Source: Xylophilus ampelinus (GTDB taxonomy: Bacteria; Pseudomonadota; Gammaproteobacteria; Burkholderiales; Burkholderiaceae_C). From it: a DNA stretch of 64,000 nt. The position numbers and the translations under genes were made by a program. This document shows, piece by piece, positions 43,821 to 53,129 of this stretch (its first letter is position 1; every line of letters starts with the position of its first letter). The DNA lies in the NCBI RefSeq assembly GCF_901875635.1, contig NZ_CABFMN010000072.1, positions 25,916-89,915 of the forward strand, in the 5' to 3' direction. The notes under the pieces were generated by a model. That model was not told the origin of the DNA. It saw only the letters and a program-made list of their open reading frames with translations, and searched no databases.

Positions 43821-45296
43821 ATGAGTTTCGATCTTGTTCTGTTCGGCGGCACCGGCGACCTCGCCTGGCGAAAGCTCATGCCCGCCCTGTTCCAGGCCTT
43901 CCGCCATGGCAGCCTGCCCGAGGGCGGCCGCATCATCGGCGTGGCACGCGACGACCTCTCGGACGACCAGTACCGCGACCTGATCGCCTCGCGCTTCAAG
44001 GCGGTCGAGGGCGCCAAGCGGCCCAGCGAGGAAGAGTTCGCCCAATTCGCCTCCATGCTGCACTACCTGCGGCTGGACCTGTCCAAGCCGGCCGACTATG
44101 CGCGCCTGGCCGACATGCTGAAGTCGCGCAACGCCGAGACGGTGGTCATGTACGTGGCGACGGCGCCGGCCCTGTTCACGCAGACGGTCGAGCAGATCGC
44201 CGCCGCGGGCCTGAACGGCCCGAACACCCGCGTGGTGCTGGAGAAGCCGCTGGGCCACGACCTCGCCTCCAACCGCGCGATCAACGCCGCGGTGGGCAAG
44301 GTGCTGCACGAGAACCAGATCTTCCGCATCGACCACTACCTGGGCAAGCCCTCGGTGCAGAACCTGTTCGCGATGCGGTTCGGCAATGCGCTGTTCGAGC
44401 CCATCTGGCGCCGCGAGCACATCGCCAACATCCAGATCACCATTGCCGAGGAAGTGGGCGTGGAGAAGCGCGGCGGCTTCTACGACCAGACCGGCGCGCT
44501 GCGCGACATGGTCCAGAACCACGCGCTGCAGGTGCTGTGCGCGATTGCCATGGAGCCGCCGATCAACGCCCACGCCGACGCCATCCGCGACGAGAAGCTC
44601 AAGGTGCTGCGTTCGCTCGCGCGCTGGACGCCCGAAACCCTGGGCCTGCATGCGGTGCGCGGCCAGTACGTGGCGGGCACGGCGTACGGCGAGCGCGTGC
44701 CCGGCTACCGCGAGGAGCCCGGCGTCGACCCGGCGAGCCGCACCGAAACCTTCGTCGCACTGCGCACCGAGATCGAGAACTGGCGCTGGGCCGGCGTGCC
44801 GATCTACATTCGCACCGGCAAACGACTGGCCTCGCGCGATGCGCGCATCGAGATCAACTTCCGGGCCACACCGCACGCCATCTTTCGCACGCCCACCGGC
44901 GTGGCCAACAAGCTGGTGATCAATCTGCAGCCCAAGGACGGCCTGGAACTGCACCTTCTGGCCCAGGCGCAGGACCAGCGCCTGAGCACGAAGGGCGGCG
45001 TACGCGCGGGCATGCTGCCGCTGGCGCCGGTGCAGCTCGACCTGGACTTCGACAAGCGCTTCGGCACCGAGCGCGTGGGCGCCTACGAGCGTCTGCTGCT
45101 CGACGTGATCGACGGCCGGCTCAACCTCTTCGTGCGTGCCGACGAGCAGGAAGAGGCCTGGCGCTGGGTGGAGCCGCTGATCGACAGCTGGCAGGCCGAC
45201 GGCGGGCCGCGGACGTACGCTGCGGGCACCTGGGGGCCGAGCGCCTCGAGCGCCATGATCGCGCGCGACGGCTTCGCCTGGAGCGAGGAGCAGTAG
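43821..45296 (+). CDS. zwf: Glucose-6-phosphate 1-dehydrogenase
   Basis: 491 residues. The NADP site FGGTGDLAWRKL, the substrate motif RIDHYLGKPSVQNL, QTGALRDMVQNHALQ with the catalytic histidine, and IRTGKRL are all present. It oxidises glucose 6-phosphate to 6-phosphogluconolactone with NADP, the entry to the Entner-Doudoroff and oxidative pentose phosphate routes. No pgl or edd/eda genes are nearby. A strong terminator follows. Confidence 0.96.
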   Translation: MSFDLVLFGGTGDLAWRKLMPALFQAFRHGSLPEGGRIIGVARDDLSDDQYRDLIASRFKAVEGAKRPSEEEFAQFASMLHYLRLDLSKPADYARLADMLKSRNAETVVMYVATAPALFTQTVEQIAAAGLNGPNTRVVLEKPLGHDLASNRAINAAVGKVLHENQIFRIDHYLGKPSVQNLFAMRFGNALFEPIWRREHIANIQITIAEEVGVEKRGGFYDQTGALRDMVQNHALQVLCAIAMEPPINAHADAIRDEKLKVLRSLARWTPETLGLHAVRGQYVAGTAYGERVPGYREEPGVDPASRTETFVALRTEIENWRWAGVPIYIRTGKRLASRDARIEINFRATPHAIFRTPTGVANKLVINLQPKDGLELHLLAQAQDQRLSTKGGVRAGMLPLAPVQLDLDFDKRFGTERVGAYERLLLDVIDGRLNLFVRADEQEEAWRWVEPLIDSWQADGGPRTYAAGTWGPSASSAMIARDGFAWSEEQ

Positions 45297-45327
45297 CGAC
45301 GGCACCGCGCAGGCGCCCCATACGACA

Positions 45328-45352
45328 ACGGCCGCGCGATGCGGCCGTTTTT
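45328..45352 (+). terminator. Rho-independent terminator behind zwf
   Basis: ACGGCCGC and GCGGCCGT form an 8-bp stem with loop GCGAT, followed by five thymines, 32 bp behind the zwf stop. Confidence 0.88.
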
Positions 45353-45369
45353 CCATGGCTGTCGCGCCT

Positions 45370-46863
45370 TCAGCCCTCGCGCAACCGGGGCGTGCGCGAG
45401 CCGGTGAACAGCTGCACCACCACGGCCACCACGATGTTCAGCGCCAGCGCCACCAGCCCCGTGTAGAGCGTGAAGCTGCTGCCGCCCAATGCGTAGGTGT
45501 GGACGGGCTTCACGCCGTCCGCGAAGGCGATCCAGGTTCCCACGCCCAGGCCGGCGGCCCAGCCCACCAGCAGCGCCGTGGCGCGGAACCAGCGGAAGAA
45601 CAGGCCGAACACCACGGCCGGGAAGGTCTGCAGAATCCACAGTCCGCCCAGCAGTTGCAGGTCGAGCGCGAACTGCGTGGGCAGGAAGAGGATGCACAGC
45701 AGCGCGCCGAACTTGACCACTAGCGACACGATCTTGGCCACCTGCGCCTCGCCCGCCGGCGTGACCTGCGGATTGACGTAGGCCTTCCAGAAATTTCGCG
45801 TGAACAGGTTCGCCGCGCCGATGGACATCACGGCGGCCGGCACGAGGGCACCGATCGCGATGGCCGCAAACGCGAAGCCCGCGAACCACTCGGGGAACAG
45901 GGCGCCGAACAGCGCCGGCACCACGTCGTTGTTGCTCTTGACCGAAATGCCGGCCGCGTAGGCCATGTAGCCCAGTAGCGCGATGAGGCCCAGGAGCACC
46001 GTGTACGCCGGCAGGAAGACGGCATTCTTGCGGATGGTGTCGGCGCTCCTGGCGGCGAAGATGCCCGTCAGCGTGTGCGGATACATGAAGGCCGCGAGCG
46101 CCGAGCCCAGCGCCAGGCTGGCATAGGGCAGCAACTGCGCCGGCTTGAGCGTGAGCCCGGTGGCGCCGCCCTTGGCCGCGTAGGCCTGGCCCGCGACCTG
46201 GAACACGTGGCCGTAGCCGCCGAGCTTCATGGGCACCAGCACCACCGCCACCAGCACCACGATGTAGATCATCAGGTCCTTGACGAAGGCGATGAGCGCC
46301 GGCGCACGCAGGCCGGCGGCGTAGGTGTACAGGGCCAGGATGACGAAGGCCGCCGCCAGCGGCAGTTCACCCACCAGGCCCAGCGCCTTGATCACCACCT
46401 CCATGCCCACCAGCTGCAGCGCGATGTAGGGCATGGTGGCGACCACGCCGGTGGCGGCCACCGCCAGCTCCAGTGCGCGCGAGCCGTAGCGGCCGTACAC
46501 CACGTCGGCCGCCGTCACGTGGCCGGCCTGATGGGCCGTGCGCCACAGGCGCGGCATGATGACGAACACGATCGGGTAGACCAGGATCGTGTAGGGCAGC
46601 GCGAAGAAGCCGTACGCCCCCACGGCATAGACCAGTGCCGGCACCGCGATCACGGTGTAGGCCGTGTAGAAGTCGCCGCCCACCAGGAACCAGGTGATCC
46701 AGGTGCCGAAGCTGCGTCCGCCCAGGCCCCATTCGTCGAGGTGGTCGCCGGTGCCCTGCTTGCCGGCCATCCAGCGCGAGGCACCGAAACCCATGACGGT
46801 GACCAGCACGAAGAAGAAGGCGAAGACGGCCAGCGCCGTCCAGTGAATGCCGCCGCCGGCCAT
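45370..46863 (-). CDS. Sodium:solute symporter family protein (monocarboxylate permease-like)
   Basis: 497 residues with about 13 membrane helices of the SSS family. WGLGGRSFGTWITWFLVGGDFYTAYT near the N terminus and YPHTLTGIFAARSADTIRKNA in the middle resemble MctP-type carriers for lactate, pyruvate and other monocarboxylates. The ATG shares one base with the stop of the small DUF3311 gene (TGATG), a pairing found widely for this carrier type; a GTG 3 bp earlier is also possible. The substrate is inferred from similarity only. Confidence 0.88.
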   Translation of the reverse strand: MAGGGIHWTALAVFAFFFVLVTVMGFGASRWMAGKQGTGDHLDEWGLGGRSFGTWITWFLVGGDFYTAYTVIAVPALVYAVGAYGFFALPYTILVYPIVFVIMPRLWRTAHQAGHVTAADVVYGRYGSRALELAVAATGVVATMPYIALQLVGMEVVIKALGLVGELPLAAAFVILALYTYAAGLRAPALIAFVKDLMIYIVVLVAVVLVPMKLGGYGHVFQVAGQAYAAKGGATGLTLKPAQLLPYASLALGSALAAFMYPHTLTGIFAARSADTIRKNAVFLPAYTVLLGLIALLGYMAYAAGISVKSNNDVVPALFGALFPEWFAGFAFAAIAIGALVPAAVMSIGAANLFTRNFWKAYVNPQVTPAGEAQVAKIVSLVVKFGALLCILFLPTQFALDLQLLGGLWILQTFPAVVFGLFFRWFRATALLVGWAAGLGVGTWIAFADGVKPVHTYALGGSSFTLYTGLVALALNIVVAVVVQLFTGSRTPRLREG

Positions 46864-47042
46864 CACTCATCTCCCCGCTTCACGCCCTGGCGATAGACCA
46901 GCCAGATGAGAAAAGCCGTCACCGGCACCCACAGCAACTGGTACCAGTAGAAGAAGGGAAAGCCGAACAGCGTGGGCAACTCGCTGTTGTAGAACGGCAC
47001 CCAGAGAAGGCCGACGAAGGGCAGCAGGAGCAGGAACCACAT
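46863..47042 (-). CDS. DUF3311 small membrane protein
   Basis: 59 residues, read directly from the sequence: it begins MWFLLLLPFVGLLWVPFYN and ends YRQGVKRGDE. Two membrane helices with tryptophan- and proline-rich turns (FFYWYQLLWVPV) are typical of the DUF3311 family, which is encoded next to SSS carriers and thought to be a small partner subunit. It precedes the symporter with one shared base, so they are translated together. GGAAACG lies before the ATG. Confidence 0.88.
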   Translation of the reverse strand: MWFLLLLPFVGLLWVPFYNSELPTLFGFPFFYWYQLLWVPVTAFLIWLVYRQGVKRGDE

Positions 47043-47302
47043 GCACGTTTCCTTTGGTGTGGGTTGTGATCGAAACGGCGTCGGCCCCGGCGTGGCCAGG
47101 GCTGTGCGAAATCAGTCTAGTCCTGGCGCTGCCCACGTGCTCGTGAAGGGAATTGGCCCGAAACCCGCATCCAGCCTACGGGAGGCGCTACTGAATTGAT
47201 AGCGTCAGGTGGCGGTCAGGTGCGGCATCCGCGCACCGTCCGAGCGCCTGCCCGGAATTGCTGTACCCGGTAGCAGAGCGTGCGGAAGCGCCGTTGCAGG
47301 GT

Positions 47303-48235
47303 TCAGCCGAACTGCAGGCAGCGCATGCTGAGCGTGCCCGACTGGAAGCCTTCGTGCACGGTACGGGCACGCTCGCCAGGTGCCGCAGCGCCGAGGGCGT
47401 AGAGGAAAGGGTAGTAGTGGTCGGGCATCGCCACGGCGATGTCGGCGCCTGCCAGGCGCGGGTAGTCGACCAGCGCCCGGTCGTCACGGCCCGCCAGCGC
47501 GGCCTTCACCGCATCGTCGAAGGACTGCGCCCAGGGCCGGCTCGCGCTCGGGCCGTCGGGCGTGCCGCGGTCCGTCGCGCGCAGGTTGTGGACGATGTTG
47601 CCGCTGCCCATCACCAGCACGCCGCGCTCGCGCAGCGCCGCGAGGTCGCGCCCCACGGCGTAATGGAAGGCGGCGGGCTTGTCGTAGTCGATGCTCAGCT
47701 GGAACACCGGCACGTCGGCCTTCGGAAAGAGATGCTTGAGCACCGTCCAGGTGCCGTGGTCCAGGCCCCATTGCTCGGTCGCGATGAGGGGCGTTTGCCG
47801 CACGACGGCGACCGTCTCGCGCGCCAGCGCGGGATGGCCCGGCGCCGGGTAGCGCATGTCGAACAGGGCCTGCGGGAAGCCGCCGAAGTCGTGGATGGTC
47901 TTGGGCTGCGCCTGCACGCCCACCCCCGTGGCACCGCGGCTGAGCCAGTGGGCAGACACGCTCAGGATGGCCGCCGGCCGCGGCAGCTCCCGGCCCCAGG
48001 CGGCGAGCCGGCGCGTGAAGCCGTTGTCGCTGATGGCGTTCATGGGCGAGCCGTGCCCGATGAAGATCACCGGCATGCGCTTCGCGGTGGGTTTGCCCGC
48101 CGCGGCCTGGGCGATGCCGGCGAGCGACGCGAGCGCCGAGGTGGCGCCAAGCGCTGTCGCCATGACGATGCGACGGCGGCCAGGCATGGGCGACGCGGTC
48201 GTGCGCAGGAGGGAGAAGGGTTCGTGGCGGATCAT
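47303..48235 (-). CDS. LigB-type extradiol dioxygenase (DODA/YgiD family) with Tat-like leader
   Basis: 310 residues from the first ATG; an ATG 16 codons later (48187) gives MPGRRRIVMATALG, a twin-arginine-like signal followed by a hydrophobic stretch ending AQAAA. The enzyme domain starts at MPVIFIGHGSPMNA with the first metal histidine, then SVSAHW, HDFGGFPQALF, LDHGTWTVL and GSGNIVHNL. The family opens catechol rings such as DOPA next to the hydroxyls. E. coli YgiD has no such leader, so export to the periplasm would be unusual. It stands alone; the 260 bp behind it hold a short stretch (47186-47202) that resembles one end of the dispersed repeat. Confidence 0.85.
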   Translation of the reverse strand: MIRHEPFSLLRTTASPMPGRRRIVMATALGATSALASLAGIAQAAAGKPTAKRMPVIFIGHGSPMNAISDNGFTRRLAAWGRELPRPAAILSVSAHWLSRGATGVGVQAQPKTIHDFGGFPQALFDMRYPAPGHPALARETVAVVRQTPLIATEQWGLDHGTWTVLKHLFPKADVPVFQLSIDYDKPAAFHYAVGRDLAALRERGVLVMGSGNIVHNLRATDRGTPDGPSASRPWAQSFDDAVKAALAGRDDRALVDYPRLAGADIAVAMPDHYYPFLYALGAAAPGERARTVHEGFQSGTLSMRCLQFG

Positions 48236-48353
48236 GGAATGGCGGAGCGATGCTCGAGCGACTGTGCCTCACGCTCCGCCCGCACGATGTGCCATTGCGC
48301 ACATCCTCCGCGATCGAGCCGTCTGCCGAAGGACCGCGGCGCCCGGCAGCAAC

Positions 48354-49406
48354 TCAGATCCGACCTTCCTCCACCGCGTGGCAAGCCACGCGGACGCCGC
48401 CGATCTGCTGGAGCACCGGCCGCTCGGCCGAACAGCGCGCGTTGGCATGCGGGCAGCGCGGATGGAAGGCGCAGCCGCTGGGCGGGCTGAGGGGATTGGG
48501 CACCTCGCCCTGCACCGGCGTGCGCGAGCGGCCGGTGGCGTGCATCTGCGGGATCGCATCCAGCAGCATGCGCGTGTAGGGATGGCGCGGCTGCGCGAAG
48601 AGCTCGCGCTTGTCGGCCAGTTCGACCAGGCGGCCGAGGTACATCACGCCGACCTGATCGCTCACGTGGCGAACCACGGCCAGGTTGTGCGAGATGAAGA
48701 GGTAGGTCAGCCCGCGCTCGCGCTGCAGGTCCTTCATGATGTTCAGGACCTGTGCCTGCACGCTGACGTCGAGCGCGGAGGTGGGTTCGTCGCACACCAG
48801 GAACTCGGGTGCCGTCGCCAGCGCGCGCGCGATCGAGATGCGCTGGCGCTGCCCGCCCGAGAACTGGTGCGGGTACTTCACCATGTCCAGCGGCGACAGG
48901 CCGACGGACTTGAGCAACTCGCCCACGCGCTCGCGCACCGCGTCGCGTTCGGTCAGGATGCCGTGCTCGCGCATCGGCTCGGCGATGATGTTCTCGACGA
49001 TCCAGCGCGGGTTCAGGCTTGCGTACGGATCCTGGAAGATCATCTGGATGCGCTTGCGCAGCTTGCGGCCCTCGGCGGTCTTGAAGGCGGCATGCGCGTC
49101 CTGACCGTCGAAGTGCATGCCGCCGCGCGTGGGCTCGTACAGGCCCACCAGCAGCCGCGCCACCGTGCTCTTGCCACAGCCGGATTCGCCGACCAGGGCC
49201 AGGGTCTTGCCGGCCTCGATCTCGAAGCTCACGCCGTCGACGGCGTGCAGGAGCGTGCGTGGCTTGCGCTCGAGCACGCGATTGAGCCACGGGGCCGAGA
49301 CATCGAAGGTCTTGGCCAGGTCGTGCGCCACGACCAGCGGCTGGGCAGCGCCGACGCGCGCGCCGGTGCCCTGGCCTTGCCCTTGGCTTTGCAGCACGGC
49401 GTTCAT
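48354..49406 (-). CDS. Dipeptide-type ABC transporter ATPase (DppF-like)
   Basis: 350 residues. [35 protein letters not shown] and ISHNLAVV are in place, and the C-terminal [15 protein letters not shown] holds the cysteine cluster of oligopeptide ATPases (iron-sulfur type). The N terminus has a Gly/Gln-rich stretch. ATG overlaps the stop of the companion ATPase by 4 bp. It ends the operon that starts with the permease at 54422-55402. Confidence 0.92.
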   Translation of the reverse strand: MNAVLQSQGQGQGTGARVGAAQPLVVAHDLAKTFDVSAPWLNRVLERKPRTLLHAVDGVSFEIEAGKTLALVGESGCGKSTVARLLVGLYEPTRGGMHFDGQDAHAAFKTAEGRKLRKRIQMIFQDPYASLNPRWIVENIIAEPMREHGILTERDAVRERVGELLKSVGLSPLDMVKYPHQFSGGQRQRISIARALATAPEFLVCDEPTSALDVSVQAQVLNIMKDLQRERGLTYLFISHNLAVVRHVSDQVGVMYLGRLVELADKRELFAQPRHPYTRMLLDAIPQMHATGRSRTPVQGEVPNPLSPPSGCAFHPRCPHANARCSAERPVLQQIGGVRVACHAVEEGRI

Positions 49407-50473
49407 GGCTGCACCTCCGGCAGGGGTTGGGCCGCGTCCGGCGCGGCGCGCTCGCCGGCCACGCGTTCGCGCTGGTGCTGCGCAGCGACCGCACCCTGTC
49501 CACGGTGCGGGTCGGCGGCATCGTGCAGCCAGCAGGCGGCATGCGTGGCGCCGGCGTTCATCAGTTCGGGACGCTCCACGAGGCAGCGGTCGAAGGCGCG
49601 CGGGCAGCGCGGGTTGTAGGCACAGCCCCGCGGGATGGCATTGAGGCGCGGCATGGCGCCGTCGATCTGATTCAGTCGCTCGCGGTCGCTCGCCATGTCG
49701 GGAATGGACGCCATCAAACCGCCCGTGTAGGGGTGTGCGGGCTGGTGGATCACCTCGTGCACCGGCCCGATCTCGGCCACGCGGCCGGCGTACATCACGG
49801 CCACGCGGTCGCAGGTTTCGGCAATGACACCCATGTCGTGCGTGATGAGCATCACGGCCGCCCCGCGCTCGTGGCACAGGCGCTTGAGGAGCTGGATGAT
49901 CTGCGCCTGGATCGAGACGTCGAGCGCCGTGGTGGGCTCGTCGGCCACGATGAGCTTGGGCTCGGCGGCCAGCGCCAGGGCGATCACCACGCGCTGGCGC
50001 ATGCCGCCGGAGAACTGGTGCGGGTAGTGGTCGATGCGCTGCTCGGCCGCCGGGATGCCGGTGTCCTTGAGCAGGTCGATTGCGCGGCGGCGTGCCTCGG
50101 CGTCGCTCACCTGCAGGTGGGCGCGGATGGTCTCGACCAGTTGGCGGCCCACGGTGTAGAGCGGGTTGAGCGAGGTCAGCGGGTCCTGGAAGATCGCACC
50201 GATCTTGCGCCCGCGGATGTGGCGCATCTGCTCGAAGCCGAGCTGGTCGATGCGCTGGCCCTCGAGCACGATCTCGCCGCCAGCCACGCGACCGGGCGGC
50301 TCGAGCAGGCCGATGATGGCGGCGCCGGTGAGCGACTTGCCGGCGCCGGATTCGCCGACCACGCCGAGGATCTCGCCCGGCGCGATGTCGAAGGAGATGT
50401 CGTCCAGCGCGCGCAGCGTGCCGCGGCGCGAAGGGAACTCGACGACGAGGTTCTTGACCTGGAGAAGGCTCAT
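49403..50473 (-). CDS. Dipeptide-type ABC transporter ATPase (DppD-like)
   Basis: 356 residues. [35 protein letters not shown] and ITHDMGVI, then the cysteine-containing [12 protein letters not shown]. The C terminus is extended beyond the usual DppD by an Ala/Glu/Gln-rich tail. It pairs with the DppF-like ATPase and lies 19 bp behind the permease. Confidence 0.92.
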   Translation of the reverse strand: MSLLQVKNLVVEFPSRRGTLRALDDISFDIAPGEILGVVGESGAGKSLTGAAIIGLLEPPGRVAGGEIVLEGQRIDQLGFEQMRHIRGRKIGAIFQDPLTSLNPLYTVGRQLVETIRAHLQVSDAEARRRAIDLLKDTGIPAAEQRIDHYPHQFSGGMRQRVVIALALAAEPKLIVADEPTTALDVSIQAQIIQLLKRLCHERGAAVMLITHDMGVIAETCDRVAVMYAGRVAEIGPVHEVIHQPAHPYTGGLMASIPDMASDRERLNQIDGAMPRLNAIPRGCAYNPRCPRAFDRCLVERPELMNAGATHAACWLHDAADPHRGQGAVAAQHQRERVAGERAAPDAAQPLPEVQP

Positions 50474-50492
50474 GGTGGCGTGTCCTTCGTCG

Positions 50493-51404
50493 TCAGCGCA
50501 GCCGCGGATTGAGCGCGTCGCGCAGCCAGTCGCCCAGCAGGTTCACCGACAGCGCGATGAGCACGAGCATGAGCCCCGGGAACACGGTGATCCACCATTC
50601 ACCCGAGAACAGGTAGTCGTTGCCCACCCGGATGAGCGTGCCCAGCGACGGCGAGGTGGGCGGCACGCCCACGCCCAGGAAGGACAACGTGGCCTCGGTG
50701 ATGATGGCGGTGGCGACCTGGATGGTGGCCAGCACCAGCACCGGCCCCGTCACGTTGGGCAGCACGTGGCGCAGCATGATGCGCAGCGGCGCCACGCCGG
50801 TGACGCGGGCCGCCTGCACGTATTCCTTGCTGCGCTCCACCATGGTGGAGCCGCGCACGGTGCGCGCGTACTGCACCCAGCCTGTGAGCGTGATCGAGAT
50901 GATGAGCACGCCGAAGGCCAGGCCCTCGTGTGCATTGGGGAACAGGGCCCGGCCCACGCCGGCGATCAGCAGCGCCACCAGGATGGGCGGGAAGGACAGC
51001 ATCACGTCGCACAGGCGCATGAGGAAGGAATCGAGCCAGCCGCCCAGGAAGCCCGCCAGCAGGCCCAGCAGCACGCCGATAAAGACCGACAGCAGCACCG
51101 ACACCACGCCGACGATCAGCGAGATGCGGGCGCCGTAGATCAGCGCCGAGAGGATGTCTCGGCCCTGGTCATCGGTGCCCAGCAGGTACTTGGCGCTGCC
51201 GCCCTCCGACCAGGCCGGCGGGAGCCGCGCGTCGCTCAGCTCCAGCGAGGCGAGGTTGAACGGGTCGTGCGGCGCCACCCACCCGGCGAACACCGAGCAG
51301 AAGATGCACACGAAGGCGATCAGCGCCGCCGCGATGGCGACGGGCGAGGTGCGAAAGCTGTAGCCGACATCGCTGTCGAACCAGCGGGCGAGGGTCTTGG
51401 TCAT
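50493..51404 (-). CDS. Dipeptide-type ABC transporter permease (DppC-like)
   Basis: 303 residues with six helices. GTDDQGRDILSALIYGARISL is the DppC signature region, and YVQAARVTGVAPLRI is the ATPase-contact loop. It lies about 97 bp behind the binding-protein gene and 19 bp before the DppD-like gene. Confidence 0.92.
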   Translation of the reverse strand: MTKTLARWFDSDVGYSFRTSPVAIAAALIAFVCIFCSVFAGWVAPHDPFNLASLELSDARLPPAWSEGGSAKYLLGTDDQGRDILSALIYGARISLIVGVVSVLLSVFIGVLLGLLAGFLGGWLDSFLMRLCDVMLSFPPILVALLIAGVGRALFPNAHEGLAFGVLIISITLTGWVQYARTVRGSTMVERSKEYVQAARVTGVAPLRIMLRHVLPNVTGPVLVLATIQVATAIITEATLSFLGVGVPPTSPSLGTLIRVGNDYLFSGEWWITVFPGLMLVLIALSVNLLGDWLRDALNPRLR

Positions 51405-51501
51405 CGTGAAGGGGAAGACGCGGGCCGCACTCGAGGGCGTGAGGGACCTGGCGGCCCGCTGGGTCGGCCGGCCGGCCGCTGGGGGCCGGGCCGGCAGGGC
51501 A

Positions 51502-53088
51502 TCAAGGCTTGATGCTCATCCACTTGAAGGGCATGTAGTTGTCGGCCATCTGCACCAGCGTGACCTTCTTGCTCACGCCCCAGGCCAGCGACTGCTGGTA
51601 CAGCGGCAGGTGGCCGATGTCGTCCATGTGGACCTGGAAGGCTTCCTTGATCATCGCGTCGCGCTTGGGCTTGTCGGTCTCGGACTGCACCTTGACCGTG
51701 AGTTCGTCGAACTTCGGGTTGCAGTACGAGCCGAGGTTGAACTGGCCGTCGCCGGTCTTGTCGTCCGGGCAGCGCATCAGCGCATTCATCGCGTTGTGCG
51801 AGTCGTAGGTCGACGGCGTCCAGCCCAGCATGTAGAAGCTCGTGTCGCGGCGCAGGATCTTGGGGAAGTAGGTGCCCTTGGTCTCGGCGGCGAGGTTGAT
51901 CTTCACGCCGATGCGCGCGAGGTTGGCGGCCACGGCCTGGCAGACCTGCGCGTCGTTGACGTAGCGGTCGTTCGGGCAGTTCATGGTGACCTCGAAGCCG
52001 TTCGGGTAGCCGGCATCCGCCAGCAGCTTCTTGGCGCCATCGGGATCGAAGGGCAGGCGCTTGTCCTGTGCCTCGGTCCAGCCGTTGATGCCGGGGCCGA
52101 CCATGAGGCCGGTGGGGCGCGCGGCGCCGCGCATCACGGTGCGCTGGATGCCGTTGATGTCGATGGCCTGGTAGAAGGCCTGGCGCACGCGCTTGTCCTT
52201 GAAGGGGTTCTTGCCCTTCACGCTCGAATACAGCAGCTCGTCGCGCTTCTGGTCCATGCCCAGGAAGATGGTGCGCAGTTCGGGGCCCACGACGGCGCGT
52301 GCATTGGGGCTGGCGTTCACGCGCGGGATGTCCTGCACCGGGATGGGTTCCATCACGTCGACCTCGCCCGACACCAGCGCGGCCACGCGCGTGGCCGGGT
52401 TGGCGATGGGGGTGAAGACCACTTCCTGCGCGTTGCCTTCGATCTTGCCCCAGTAGGCGGGGTTGCGGACGAAGACGGTGCGCACGTTCGGCTGGCGCTC
52501 GCGCAGCTTGAACGGACCGGTGCCGTTGGCCTTGAAGGAGGCGGTGTTCTCGATGCCCTTGCGGCGGTCGACCGGCTTCTCGGCCTTGTTCTCGATGCAC
52601 CACTTCTTGCTCATGATCATCACGGTGGAGAGCACGTCGGGCAGCACCGGGAAGGGCGCCTTGGTCTCGATGTCGACCGTGAAGTCGTCGACCTTGCGCA
52701 CTTCCTTGATGTCGTTGGTGTTGCTCTTCATGTCCGAGCCGTCGCCCGAGGCGCGGGCGAGGCTGAAGAGCACGTCGTCGGCAGTGAAGGGCGTGCCGTC
52801 GTGGAATTTGACGCCCTTGCGCAGCTCGAAGCGCCACACGGCGGGCGAAACCTGCTTCCAGCTCGTCGCCAGCAGCGGCGCAAGGCTCAGGTCCTTGTTG
52901 CGGCCGGTGAGCGTCTCGTAGACGTTGGCGGTGGTCGAGAGCTGCAGCGATTCATTGAGCGAGTGCGGGTCCATCGACAGCGCGTCGCCCTGGTTCGCAA
53001 TGCGGATGGTCTGGGCATTTGCTATCAAACTTGTAGCTGCCAGCGCAGACAGGACGGCCGCTGCGGCCACTTTTTTCTTGAAATTCAT
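51502..53088 (-). CDS. Dipeptide-type ABC transporter substrate-binding protein (DppA-like, copy 1)
   Basis: 528 residues of the SBP_bac_5 group. The mature domain begins TIRIANQGDALSMDPHSLNE and has WRFELRKGVKFHDGTPFTADDV, the family signature. Its signal peptide (MNFKKKVAAAAVLSALAAT, cut after ANA) is encoded almost entirely by a dispersed repeat copy at 53018-53084. It lies 41 bp behind the M20 hydrolase gene. Peptide, glutathione or similar ligands are possible. Confidence 0.9.
   Translation of the reverse strand: MNFKKKVAAAAVLSALAATSLIANAQTIRIANQGDALSMDPHSLNESLQLSTTANVYETLTGRNKDLSLAPLLATSWKQVSPAVWRFELRKGVKFHDGTPFTADDVLFSLARASGDGSDMKSNTNDIKEVRKVDDFTVDIETKAPFPVLPDVLSTVMIMSKKWCIENKAEKPVDRRKGIENTASFKANGTGPFKLRERQPNVRTVFVRNPAYWGKIEGNAQEVVFTPIANPATRVAALVSGEVDVMEPIPVQDIPRVNASPNARAVVGPELRTIFLGMDQKRDELLYSSVKGKNPFKDKRVRQAFYQAIDINGIQRTVMRGAARPTGLMVGPGINGWTEAQDKRLPFDPDGAKKLLADAGYPNGFEVTMNCPNDRYVNDAQVCQAVAANLARIGVKINLAAETKGTYFPKILRRDTSFYMLGWTPSTYDSHNAMNALMRCPDDKTGDGQFNLGSYCNPKFDELTVKVQSETDKPKRDAMIKEAFQVHMDDIGHLPLYQQSLAWGVSKKVTLVQMADNYMPFKWMSIKP
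53018..53084 (-). repeat. Dispersed repeat copy 4, forming a signal peptide
   Basis: Read on the minus strand it starts TTTCAAGAAAAAAGTGGC and continues with GCAGCGGCCGTCC, GCAGCTACAA and GATAGCAAAT, aligning end to end with the intergenic copy at 5465-5532. The reading frame of the DppA-like gene runs through it as residues 2-24. Confidence 0.78.
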
Positions 53089-53129
53089 GGAGGCACTCCT
53101 CGGGTTGGAATCACCGTGTGAACGGCGGT

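Noticed and set aside
43671..45356. A 561-codon frame on the minus strand opposite zwf
   Set aside because: Its protein is low-complexity with many His, Gln and Val and no motif, while the plus strand encodes a textbook Zwf. Long antisense frames are common at this GC content.
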